NCBI GenBank assembly: GCA_946061355.1
Contig: CAMGRE010000131.1
Span: 1 to 6,778, forward strand
Length of the DNA: 6,778 bases
Reading direction: 5' to 3'
From: an uncultured bacterium
Lineage (GTDB): Bacteria; Bacillota; Clostridia; Lachnospirales; Lachnospiraceae
Below the pieces are notes generated by a model. That model was not told the DNA's origin and did not search any database. It worked only from the letters and a program-made list of their open reading frames with translations. Shown piece by piece: positions 1 to 5,540 of this stretch. Every line of letters begins with the position of its first letter. The stretch's first letter is position 1. A program made the translations under genes and the position numbers.

Positions 1-1
1 T

Positions 2-292
2 AAAACAGAGGCTGTGGATCATTTGTTTGATGCCATATTGGAACTGCAGAGTAAAGAGGAGTGTTACAGCTTCTTTGAAGATTTGTGTACCGTGAACGAG
101 CTTCTGTCTCTTTCCCAGCGATTTGAAGTCGCTTCCATGCTGCGGAATCGTAAAACCTATCTGGAAATCGCCGAGAAGACAGGCGCTTCCACCGCAACAA
201 TCAGCCGTGTCAACCGTTCTCTGAATTACGGGTGTGACGGATATGAGATGGTCTTTGAACGGCTGGAAGCAGACGAACAGAAAAAGCAATAA
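2..292 (+). CDS. yerC: YerC/YecD-type TrpR-family DNA-binding protein (5' end outside window)
   Basis: This is a small helix-turn-helix protein of the TrpR superfamily, YerC/YecD branch, presumably a DNA-binding transcriptional regulator; its ligand is not established here. What is seen: an N-terminal helical part (DHLFDAIL, EECYSFFEDLC), the family-typical segment NELLSLSQRFEVASML, then the helix-turn-helix around TYLEIAEKTGASTATISRV, and the conserved tail NRSLNYG.DGYEMVF. A GTG at 14 could serve as a start, but the frame stays open to the window edge and the four preceding codons read K-T-E-A, which match the family N-terminus as I remember it. The true start is therefore probably a few codons to the left, and no Shine-Dalgarno is visible before the GTG. 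The gene converges on the M23-like gene across a shared terminator. From memory, comparative genomics has linked some Firmicute YerC proteins to histidine gene control (HisR); a hisA-type gene lies about 1 kb away, but no direct link is visible. Confidence 0.9.
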   Translation, partial: KTEAVDHLFDAILELQSKEECYSFFEDLCTVNELLSLSQRFEVASMLRNRKTYLEIAEKTGASTATISRVNRSLNYGCDGYEMVFERLEADEQKKQ

Positions 293-301
293 AGAAAGCG
301 T

Positions 302-348
302 AAAAAATGCTGCCGCATTCGATACAATGCAGCAGCATCTTTTATTTT
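302..348. terminator. Bidirectional intrinsic terminator between yerC and the M23-like gene
   Basis: ATGCTGC (307-313) pairs perfectly with GCAGCAT (332-338). After one mismatch the stem continues with GCATT (315-319) against AATGC (326-330) around a 6-nt loop. On the + strand it is followed by TTTTATTTT (340-348). On the - strand the upstream A run (302-307) becomes a U tract, so the same hairpin can end both converging transcripts. Confidence 0.9.
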
Positions 349-374
349 CATATCAGTTCCGGCGGTCTCCCCGA

Positions 375-1178
375 TCAACCGTACATCTCCATCATTTCAA
401 GAGGATCGATATAAGCATTTTCCTTCATGATCTGGTATCCCAGCAATTGTTCTGCTGCCTGAAAGCGGAACAATGTGTGTCCCTTCTCAATCTTATCTCC
501 CAAAGCGACTTCCGGATTCGAAAGTGTTCTGTAGATTGACGTATAGCCGCTCTCATGCGTGATCTCAATCCGGTACCCATACAGAGGATCGGCATCCACC
601 GCAGTCACTTCACCGTCCGCTGTGGCAATCACTTGTGTGCCCGGCGCTGCGGACATCACTACGATAGGATCCGTTTCCTTGTTCTCTTCAACTTCTTCTC
701 CGTCCTGATTCTCAGCATCTGCTTCCGCTTCCTCATCATTCTCAGGCTGGTTCTTTTTTGTCTCAGAGCTCTCCACGATCACACCGGTGCCTGCCAGCGG
801 GAAACCGCTTGGAATCTTCTTCTCCTCTTCCTTGGCTGCCAGCGCTTCCTCATTTGCCATCTTCTGATTGATCGTATCGCTGAGGAGCGTGATCTTCTCA
901 TTCAGCTCCGTATTCTCAGCTGTCAGCGCTTTATTCTCATCCGTCAGTTGCTGCACTTTCTTCTGCAGGGACTGTTCCGATTCCTGCGCCTTGTCGCGGG
1001 CTGATGAATGATAAGCCGCCGCACACACCGCAATCACAAGGATCAATCCGATCACCGCGGAAAACACCTTAATGAAGGTCGGTCCGAGACACAACGGCTT
1101 AATCTTACCGTCCGGAGAATCGGACACGATCATAATTGTATAGTTAAATTTCTTCCTGTTATGCTTTTCGGATTCCAA
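375..1178 (-). CDS. Membrane-anchored coiled-coil protein with degenerate (non-catalytic) LytM/M23 domain
   Basis: Predicted 267-residue bitopic membrane protein with an extracytoplasmic LytM-like domain. In order: a short cytoplasmic head with the NYTIMIV strand often preceding such anchors (12-18), one transmembrane helix (about 35-57), a coiled coil rich in Glu, Gln and Lys (about 62-122), an acidic linker (about 137-169) and a LytM-like beta domain (about 171-265) recognised by AAPGTQVIATADGEV, ITHESGYTSIYRTLS, VALGDKIEKGHTL and YIDPLEMM. The metal-binding His..Asp and HxH positions of active M23 peptidases are absent: the expected HLHF region reads LLGY. It is thus likely a scaffold or activator, as EnvC-type proteins are for amidases, rather than an enzyme; the partner is unknown. 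I chose TTG at 1178 because GGAGGT (1188-1193) sits 9 nt upstream. The GTG at 1202 lies almost at the predicted transcription start and would place that Shine-Dalgarno inside the gene. Confidence 0.82.
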   Translation of the reverse strand: MESEKHNRKKFNYTIMIVSDSPDGKIKPLCLGPTFIKVFSAVIGLILVIAVCAAAYHSSARDKAQESEQSLQKKVQQLTDENKALTAENTELNEKITLLSDTINQKMANEEALAAKEEEKKIPSGFPLAGTGVIVESSETKKNQPENDEEAEADAENQDGEEVEENKETDPIVVMSAAPGTQVIATADGEVTAVDADPLYGYRIEITHESGYTSIYRTLSNPEVALGDKIEKGHTLFRFQAAEQLLGYQIMKENAYIDPLEMMEMYG

Positions 1179-1203
1179 TCTGCTGTCACCTCCAATTTTC
1201 ACA

Positions 1204-1239
1204 TGTGCCGATTATATCATAATTCCGTTATGATTACAA
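1204..1239 (-). promoter_or_regulatory. Sigma-A-type promoter of the M23-like gene
   Basis: On the - strand TTGTAA (1234-1239) and TATAAT (1211-1216) are separated by exactly 17 bp, with transcription expected to begin near 1204. The resulting leader is about 25 nt and contains the GGAGGT ribosome binding site. The promoter lies just downstream of the hisA stop codon, so the M23-like gene has its own transcription start. A 7-bp dyad fills the spacer (see the repeat entry). Confidence 0.75.
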
Positions 1240-1256
1240 CTTTATCATAGAATCGG
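1208..1256. repeat. Nested inverted repeats over the M23-gene promoter (candidate operator or hisA 3' hairpin)
   Basis: Two overlapping dyads are present. The inner one is ATCATAA (1216-1222), a 5-bp spacer, then TTATGAT (1228-1234): a perfect 7-bp inverted repeat that fills the promoter spacer and touches one base of each box. The outer one pairs 1208-1222 with 1242-1256, 13 of 15 positions complementary, ending in CCGATT/AATCGG. As RNA the outer repeat would form a hairpin just after the hisA stop codon, but no U tract follows, so it is not a standard terminator. A repressor or activator site is the simplest inference. Confidence 0.5.
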
Positions 1257-1264
1257 ACAATCTC

Positions 1265-2035
1265 TCACATTCTCCGCAGCACTTCCTCCACAGAAAGCTC
1301 CCCGCCAAACAGATCCAGTGCGCTTCCGATGGTGACGTTGACGCGGTCCTGTCCTTCCCGTTTGATGATATCAATATCGGAATAGTCGTGGACACCGCCG
1401 GCGTATGTGGCGGGTATCGCGCTGTGCGCTCCGAGGAGTCTGACGATCTGCTGCTCTATGCCCTGTGCCTTTCCCTCGACATCCACCGCATGCACCAGGA
1501 ACTCATCGCAATACTCCGCAAAGAAAGCAAGCGTATCCGCATTCAATTTCACATCCGTGAACCGCTGCCATCTGTCGGTAACAATATAATAATCCTCTCC
1601 GCGCTTACGACAGCTCAAATCGATCACCAGATGTTCCCTGCCGATCTGTGCACTTAAGCTTTTCAACTTGTCATAGCGGATCTCTCCTCCCTCGAACACG
1701 TAGGAGGTCACGATCACATGGGAAGCGCCCGCATCGAGGTACTCCTCTGCGTTTTCCCGACAGATCCCGCCGCCGATCTGCAAGCCGCCCGGAAATGCTT
1801 TCAGCGCAAGAAGCGCCTGACGCTTCGTTTCCTCAAAAAATTCACTGCCTGATTTATTCAACAGGATCACATGACCGCCCGTAATATTTCGTTCCTTATA
1901 ATATCTTGCGAAATAATCCGCATTCTGCTCTGCCACAAAATTATCTTTTGCAAAATTTCCCGCATCCCGCAGGCTGGAGCCCACGATCTGCTTCACTTTT
2001 CCGTTATGAATGTCAATACACGGCCGAAACTGCAT
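1265..2035 (-). CDS. hisA: Phosphoribosylformimino-AICAR ribotide isomerase, eukaryotic HIS6-like HisA
   Basis: Histidine biosynthesis enzyme, a cytosolic (beta/alpha)8 barrel that performs the Amadori isomerisation of ProFAR to PRFAR, the fourth step of the pathway. What is seen: the N-terminal CIDIHNGKVKQIVG with the general acid/base Asp8; phosphate-loop glycines IGGGI (87-91) and AGGV (212-215); VIDLSCRK with the second catalytic Asp139; and GSALDLFGG near the end (237-245). The blocks VIDLSCRK, RWQRFTDVKLNADT, EFLVHAVDVEG and SALDLFGG follow the yeast/plant HIS6 pattern, not the bacterial IDxxDG style. The length of 256 residues fits. ATG at 2035 is preceded by AGAGGT (2041-2046). No other his gene is next to it: it stands alone, divergent from a lipoprotein gene and followed by a separately promoted gene. 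Function is inferred from the family; the isolated position and unusual subtype suggest acquisition by transfer. Confidence 0.88.
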   Translation of the reverse strand: MQFRPCIDIHNGKVKQIVGSSLRDAGNFAKDNFVAEQNADYFARYYKERNITGGHVILLNKSGSEFFEETKRQALLALKAFPGGLQIGGGICRENAEEYLDAGASHVIVTSYVFEGGEIRYDKLKSLSAQIGREHLVIDLSCRKRGEDYYIVTDRWQRFTDVKLNADTLAFFAEYCDEFLVHAVDVEGKAQGIEQQIVRLLGAHSAIPATYAGGVHDYSDIDIIKREGQDRVNVTIGSALDLFGGELSVEEVLRRM

Positions 2036-2076
2036 GATACACCTCTATGAAATCAAAATTAAATGTATAAAAAGAT

Positions 2077-2085
2077 ATTATCACA
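2077..2085 (-). promoter_or_regulatory. Possible extended -10 element for hisA
   Basis: On the - strand TGTGATAAT (2077-2085) resembles an extended -10 (TG-N-GATAAT) and would start transcription near 2070, giving a leader of about 35 nt that contains the AGAGGT site. No good -35 is present at the proper distance, so the call is tentative. The rest of the 140-bp divergent region (2036-2175) is AT-rich and shows no clear promoter for the lipoprotein gene. Confidence 0.3.
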
Positions 2086-2175
2086 GAAACACTAATCACG
2101 AAAGAAATAACAGGTGAAAATCTGCAGCTTTCACATTCACTACTATTATTATCTTCAAGAAAAGGAGCAAGCATT

Positions 2176-2601
2176 ATGAAAAAGTACACAAAAATGTTAT
2201 CTGTCTGCCTTGTTCTTGTCCTCCTGTGCTGTGCACTCACAGCATGCGGCGGCAATAATAACAACGGGAACAACGGCAACACAACCACACCGAACAACAC
2301 AACCACAGACACAAACACCGGCAATACAACACCTGCCGGAACAGGAACTACGACAGGAACCAATAACGGCGCCGTCAATGACACAAACGGCACAGTAAAC
2401 GACAACAACACAAGCACTGACAACCTGAACAATAACAATAATGACAACGGTGGCAACGGCACCATCATTGAAGATGCCGGTGACACGGTAGGCGATGTGG
2501 TCAATGACGCGGCAGACGGCGTGAAGGATGCTGCGGACGGTGTCTCTGATGTGACGAACGATATCGTGGGCGGCGGAGACAACAATAATAACAACAGATA
2601 G
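2176..2601 (+). CDS. Low-complexity Asn/Thr/Gly/Asp-rich secreted lipoprotein
   Basis: Small predicted lipoprotein of 141 residues; no known functional family is recognised. The N-terminus is a clear type II signal peptide: MKKYTK, a hydrophobic stretch (about 8-20) and the lipobox LTAC with the lipidated Cys at 24, followed by GG. Residues 25 to about 95 are a disordered tract made almost only of Asn, Thr, Gly and Asp. Residues about 96-130 form a weakly repetitive amphipathic stretch with recurring DAADGV / DTVGDVV / DVTNDIV units, and the protein ends in a second Asn run. After processing it should sit on the outer face of the cytoplasmic membrane; a spacer or wall-spanning role is only a guess. 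ATG at 2176 has AAAGGAG (2161-2167) 8 nt upstream. The gene is monocistronic: divergent from hisA, convergent with fbp, with its own terminator. The long open frame on the opposite strand is an artefact of the repeat composition. Confidence 0.85.
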   Translation: MKKYTKMLSVCLVLVLLCCALTACGGNNNNGNNGNTTTPNNTTTDTNTGNTTPAGTGTTTGTNNGAVNDTNGTVNDNNTSTDNLNNNNNDNGGNGTIIEDAGDTVGDVVNDAADGVKDAADGVSDVTNDIVGGGDNNNNNR

Positions 2602-2615
2602 AAATATTTTCTGTC

Positions 2616-2657
2616 AAAAAGAGCGCTCCCGTTTTGTGATGCGGGAACGCTCTTTTT
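2616..2657. terminator. Bidirectional intrinsic terminator between the lipoprotein gene and fbp
   Basis: AAAAAGAGCG (2616-2625) pairs perfectly with CGCTCTTTTT (2648-2657). After one mismatch the stem continues TCCCG (2627-2631) with CGGGA (2642-2646) around a 10-nt loop. The A/T ends supply a U tract in both directions, so it can end the lipoprotein transcript on + and the dapA-dapB-fbp transcript on -. Confidence 0.92.
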
Positions 2658-2663
2658 CATAAT

Positions 2664-2694
2664 GACAGAGACTCTGACGCCTGCCGTCTCTGTC
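2664..2694 (-). repeat. Second hairpin in the fbp 3' untranslated region
   Basis: GACAGAGAC (2664-2672) and GTCTCTGTC (2686-2694) form a perfect 9-bp inverted repeat with a 13-nt loop, beginning 8 nt after the fbp stop codon. It has no U tract, so it is probably not a terminator itself. In the fbp transcript it would stand in tandem with the terminator hairpin and could protect the 3' end. Confidence 0.55.
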
Positions 2695-2701
2695 CGCAAT
2701 T

Positions 2702-4684
2702 CTATTTGATCTTTTCCACGATCGTACCATCCTGATATGCCTGCAACAGCAGTTCCAGATGACGAATACTCTCTTTGAGCTCCGTACCGATGTCGGTATC
2801 CGCCACACGCAGGCGCCTCATTGCCGTCTCGATCACAATGGAATCCGAGAAAATATCCGACTCTTTCTGGATCGCGGCCTCCTTGGACTCAAAGGTCTCA
2901 TGTGCCACCAGACGCATACCGTGGGAATTCGCCACCAACGTGTAACCGGCAATTCCTGTTTTTCCCTGATATGCCTTGGAAAAACCACCATCGATGATCA
3001 GAAGTTTGCCGCCGCACTTGATGGGTGTCTCACCTTTCTTGAGTTCCACGGGAACGTGACCGTTGATGATGTGAGATTTGTTCTCATCCAGCCCAAACTC
3101 GCGGATGATCTTATTCAGGACTTCCTCATTGTCCATCAGCCGGTAATAACTGTTCTTGATCTCCTTGTGTGTCTCCTTGTCCGTGACGAAATACCGTTCA
3201 AAGGTCGCCATCTTGTCTTTGCCAAACACCGGAGAATTCGGTCCTGCCCAGATATACCAGATGATATCCTGACCTTTTTGCTTCTCGGCTGCATTTTTAT
3301 TGTAAAAGCCTTTTCTTGCGTAATGCTCCAGCACATCATACAGTGCCTTACCGCTGTACTCTTTCCCGTAGACGTCTACTTTTTTGAAATTTCCCTCTTC
3401 GTCCATGGGTACACAACCGTGATACAACAGATTTGAGTTATGCACCTTATACAGACCGCCCTTTGAAAACAGAAAACGGATGTGGCGCTGAAGCTTCTCG
3501 CAATGCACGAACGCCTGACGCAGACGTTCCATCAGTTCCGCCTCTTCCTCCGTCAGTTCATAAGGGTGCTCGGGATCGACCGTCGGAAAATCAACATCAT
3601 TCATGGGATAATCCCGATCGCCGATACGCACGGTCTTCTTCTCGTAATCAATCTTGTCTAAGAGAAGTCTGTCATTCATCTCGAATTCCGGATGACGCAG
3701 AATCAACTGTCCCTCCAGTTTAAACTGAATGATCGAAATTGCCTTGTGCATCCGCATGTCAAGACTTAAGTCCTTCGTATTGTAATCCGTGTTATATTTA
3801 ATGGCGAACGCATCACAATTCGTATATGCGTAATTTTTCATCGCAAAGGTTACAAGTGGGATCAGATTGATACCATATCCATCCTCAAGCGTATCGAGAT
3901 TGCCATACCGCGCCGACATACGAATCACAGTAGCGATACAGGCAAGCTGCCCGCTCGCAGCTCCCATCCACACGACATCATGGTTGCCCCACTGCACATC
4001 CACGGAATGATAGGAACTTAAGGTGTCCATGATCACATGAGGACCTGGCCCCCTGTCATAAATATCTCCGACAATGTGAAGATGGTCGATGACCAACCGC
4101 TGGATCAGGTTGCCCAGCGCGATGATAAACTCCGGAGCCCTTCCGATGCGGATGATCGTATGGATGATCTCGTTGTAATAGGCCTCTTTGTCCTGAACCT
4201 CCGCCTTCTCCGTGATCAGCTCCTCAATAATGTATGCGAAATCCTTTGGAAGCGCTTTCCTCACCTTGGAACGGGTATACTTGGAAGATACTCTCTTGGT
4301 AATTTGAACCAGTCGGTGGAGTGTGATCTTGAACCAGTCTTCGATGTTCTCCTCGCTCTTTAACACCAGTTCCAGTTTTTCCTTCGGATAATAAATCAAT
4401 GTGGCCAGTCCGCGCTTATCCCTGTCACTTAAGGTATTGCCGAACTCCTCATCGATCTTGCTCCTCACGGAACCGGACCCGTTCTTCAATACATGGTTGA
4501 ACTGTTCATACTCACCGTGAATATCTGTCAGGAAATGCTCCGTGCCCTTGGGCAGGTTCAGAATCGCCTGCAGATTGATGATCTCCGTGGAAGCCGCTGC
4601 GATGGTCGGATACTGCACCGCCAGCGTCTTCAAGTACATCAGCTCCATGTCTGTCAGATTTTCGCCTATCTTCTCACTCGCCAT
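2702..4684 (-). CDS. fbp: Fructose-1,6-bisphosphatase, class III (Firmicute type)
   Basis: Gluconeogenic enzyme that hydrolyses fructose 1,6-bisphosphate to fructose 6-phosphate in the cytosol. At 660 residues it matches the class III family (Bacillus subtilis Fbp is about 670), which is unrelated to the E. coli class I and II enzymes and belongs to the metallophosphoesterase fold. Visible metal-binding motifs: DIHGEY (54-59), GDIYDRG (206-212), GNHD (233-236), a His-containing YHGC (421-424) and NGHVPV (541-546). A long insert between GNHD and NGH is normal for the family. ATG at 4684 is preceded by GAGGGAG (4689-4695). The gene begins 45 nt after the dapB stop, with no terminator and no convincing promoter in between, so it is probably the third gene of the riboswitch-controlled dapA-dapB-fbp transcript. 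An additional promoter inside dapB cannot be excluded by eye. Confidence 0.96.
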   Translation of the reverse strand: MASEKIGENLTDMELMYLKTLAVQYPTIAAASTEIINLQAILNLPKGTEHFLTDIHGEYEQFNHVLKNGSGSVRSKIDEEFGNTLSDRDKRGLATLIYYPKEKLELVLKSEENIEDWFKITLHRLVQITKRVSSKYTRSKVRKALPKDFAYIIEELITEKAEVQDKEAYYNEIIHTIIRIGRAPEFIIALGNLIQRLVIDHLHIVGDIYDRGPGPHVIMDTLSSYHSVDVQWGNHDVVWMGAASGQLACIATVIRMSARYGNLDTLEDGYGINLIPLVTFAMKNYAYTNCDAFAIKYNTDYNTKDLSLDMRMHKAISIIQFKLEGQLILRHPEFEMNDRLLLDKIDYEKKTVRIGDRDYPMNDVDFPTVDPEHPYELTEEEAELMERLRQAFVHCEKLQRHIRFLFSKGGLYKVHNSNLLYHGCVPMDEEGNFKKVDVYGKEYSGKALYDVLEHYARKGFYNKNAAEKQKGQDIIWYIWAGPNSPVFGKDKMATFERYFVTDKETHKEIKNSYYRLMDNEEVLNKIIREFGLDENKSHIINGHVPVELKKGETPIKCGGKLLIIDGGFSKAYQGKTGIAGYTLVANSHGMRLVAHETFESKEAAIQKESDIFSDSIVIETAMRRLRVADTDIGTELKESIRHLELLLQAYQDGTIVEKIK

Positions 4685-4729
4685 ATTTCTCCCTCAGCCG
4701 GGGCGTCGAATGTTTTGCCCCAAGCAGCC

Positions 4730-5485
4730 TCACTGAACCACCTGACTCATATCGTAGAGTCCGGCCGGCTTTCCGCTTAAGAATTTGGCTGCCTGCAAAG
4801 CGCCCTTGGCAAATACTTCGCGGGAGTATGCCCTGTGGGAAAGTGTGATCACCTCATCTGTACCGGCAAAGATCACGTCATGATCCCCCACGATCGTGCC
4901 TCCGCGCACGGCGGAAATACCGATCTCCTTTACCGGACGTTTCTCCCGTCTTGTACTTCTATCATAAACGTACTCGTAAGTATTGTCCAGTTCTTTGTTG
5001 ATCACATCCGCCAGTGCAAGCGCCGTTCCGCTCGGTGCATCCAGCTTCTGATTATGGTGTTTCTCGACGATCTCGATATCAAATCCTGCCGCTGCGAGCA
5101 CTCCTGTCGCCTCTTTCAGAAGCTTCATCAGAAGATTCACACCCAGGGACATATTGGCTGATTTTAAGATTGCTGTTTTGCCGGAAACCTCCTGTACTTT
5201 CTGAAGCTGTTCCTCGCTTAAGCCCGTCGTGCAGAGCACGCAGGGGATATTTTTCCCGAAACAGTAATCGAGCAGTCCGTCCACAGCCTTTGCAGATGCA
5301 AAATCGATAACCACATCCGCCGGAACATCACATTTCGCGATATTGTCAAAAACGGGATAGCTATTCTGAATATGATCGGACACATCGACTCCGGCCACGA
5401 TCTCCACATCGGGATCCTTCTCAGCCAACCCGGTGATCATCTGGCCCATACGTCCGTTACAGCCATGCATAATTATCTTTGTCAT
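4730..5485 (-). CDS. dapB: 4-hydroxy-tetrahydrodipicolinate reductase
   Basis: Second committed step of the diaminopimelate/lysine pathway: NAD(P)H-dependent reduction of 4-hydroxy-tetrahydrodipicolinate to tetrahydrodipicolinate, in the cytosol. The 251 residues show the N-terminal Rossmann dinucleotide motif HGCNGRMGQM (7-16), the end of the second strand AGVD (31-34), VVIDFA (58-63), CTTGLS (85-90), and the DapB signature EKHHNQKLDAPSGTA (141-155) with the catalytic His pair 143-144, Lys147 and substrate-binding Ser-Gly-Thr 152-154. The C-terminus FLSGKPAGLYDM is also typical. ATG at 5485 has GAGG (5494-5497) 8 nt upstream. It follows dapA by 55 nt, a gap that contains a small hairpin (5520-5538), and precedes fbp by 45 nt; this order makes a single transcript under the lysine riboswitch likely. 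Confidence 0.97.
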   Translation of the reverse strand: MTKIIMHGCNGRMGQMITGLAEKDPDVEIVAGVDVSDHIQNSYPVFDNIAKCDVPADVVIDFASAKAVDGLLDYCFGKNIPCVLCTTGLSEEQLQKVQEVSGKTAILKSANMSLGVNLLMKLLKEATGVLAAAGFDIEIVEKHHNQKLDAPSGTALALADVINKELDNTYEYVYDRSTRREKRPVKEIGISAVRGGTIVGDHDVIFAGTDEVITLSHRAYSREVFAKGALQAAKFLSGKPAGLYDMSQVVQ

Positions 5486-5519
5486 TATTGTTTCCTCTTT
5501 TCAATTTTATGTCAACCGC

Positions 5520-5538
5520 ATGCCGGGTGAACCGGCAT
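5520..5538 (-). repeat. Intercistronic hairpin between dapA and dapB
   Basis: ATGCCGG (5520-5526) and CCGGCAT (5532-5538) form a perfect 7-bp stem with a 5-nt loop, starting 2 nt after the dapA stop codon. No U tract follows on the - strand, so it should not stop transcription. An effect on mRNA stability or on relative dapA and dapB levels is the likely use, if any. Confidence 0.5.
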
Positions 5539-5540
5539 TC

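Noticed and set aside
555..1004. Open frame of 149 codons on the + strand opposite the M23-like gene
   Set aside because: It is a shadow frame with no plausible ribosome binding site or domain; the - frame has a promoter, Shine-Dalgarno, transmembrane segment and a LytM fold.
2136..2158. TATTAT-like -10 for the lipoprotein gene
   Set aside because: No acceptable -35 lies 16-18 bp upstream, and AT-rich sequence makes such matches frequent.
2013..2699. Long open frame of 228 codons on the - strand, rich in Leu, Val, Pro and Ser
   Set aside because: It is the complement of the Asn/Thr-rich lipoprotein gene; the repetitive AAC/ACA codons keep the opposite frame open. The + frame has a Shine-Dalgarno, lipobox and terminator; the - frame has none and overlaps the hisA start.
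4700..4721. GGGGC/GCCCC hairpin between dapB and fbp as a terminator
   Set aside because: The stem is only 5 bp plus two wobbles with a 12-nt loop, and no U tract follows; it should not block read-through into fbp.
5486..5515. TTGACA on the - strand upstream of dapB, suggesting a separate dapB promoter
   Set aside because: At 17 bp spacing the -10 position reads AACAAT next to the start codon, so transcription would begin inside the gene. Treated as chance.
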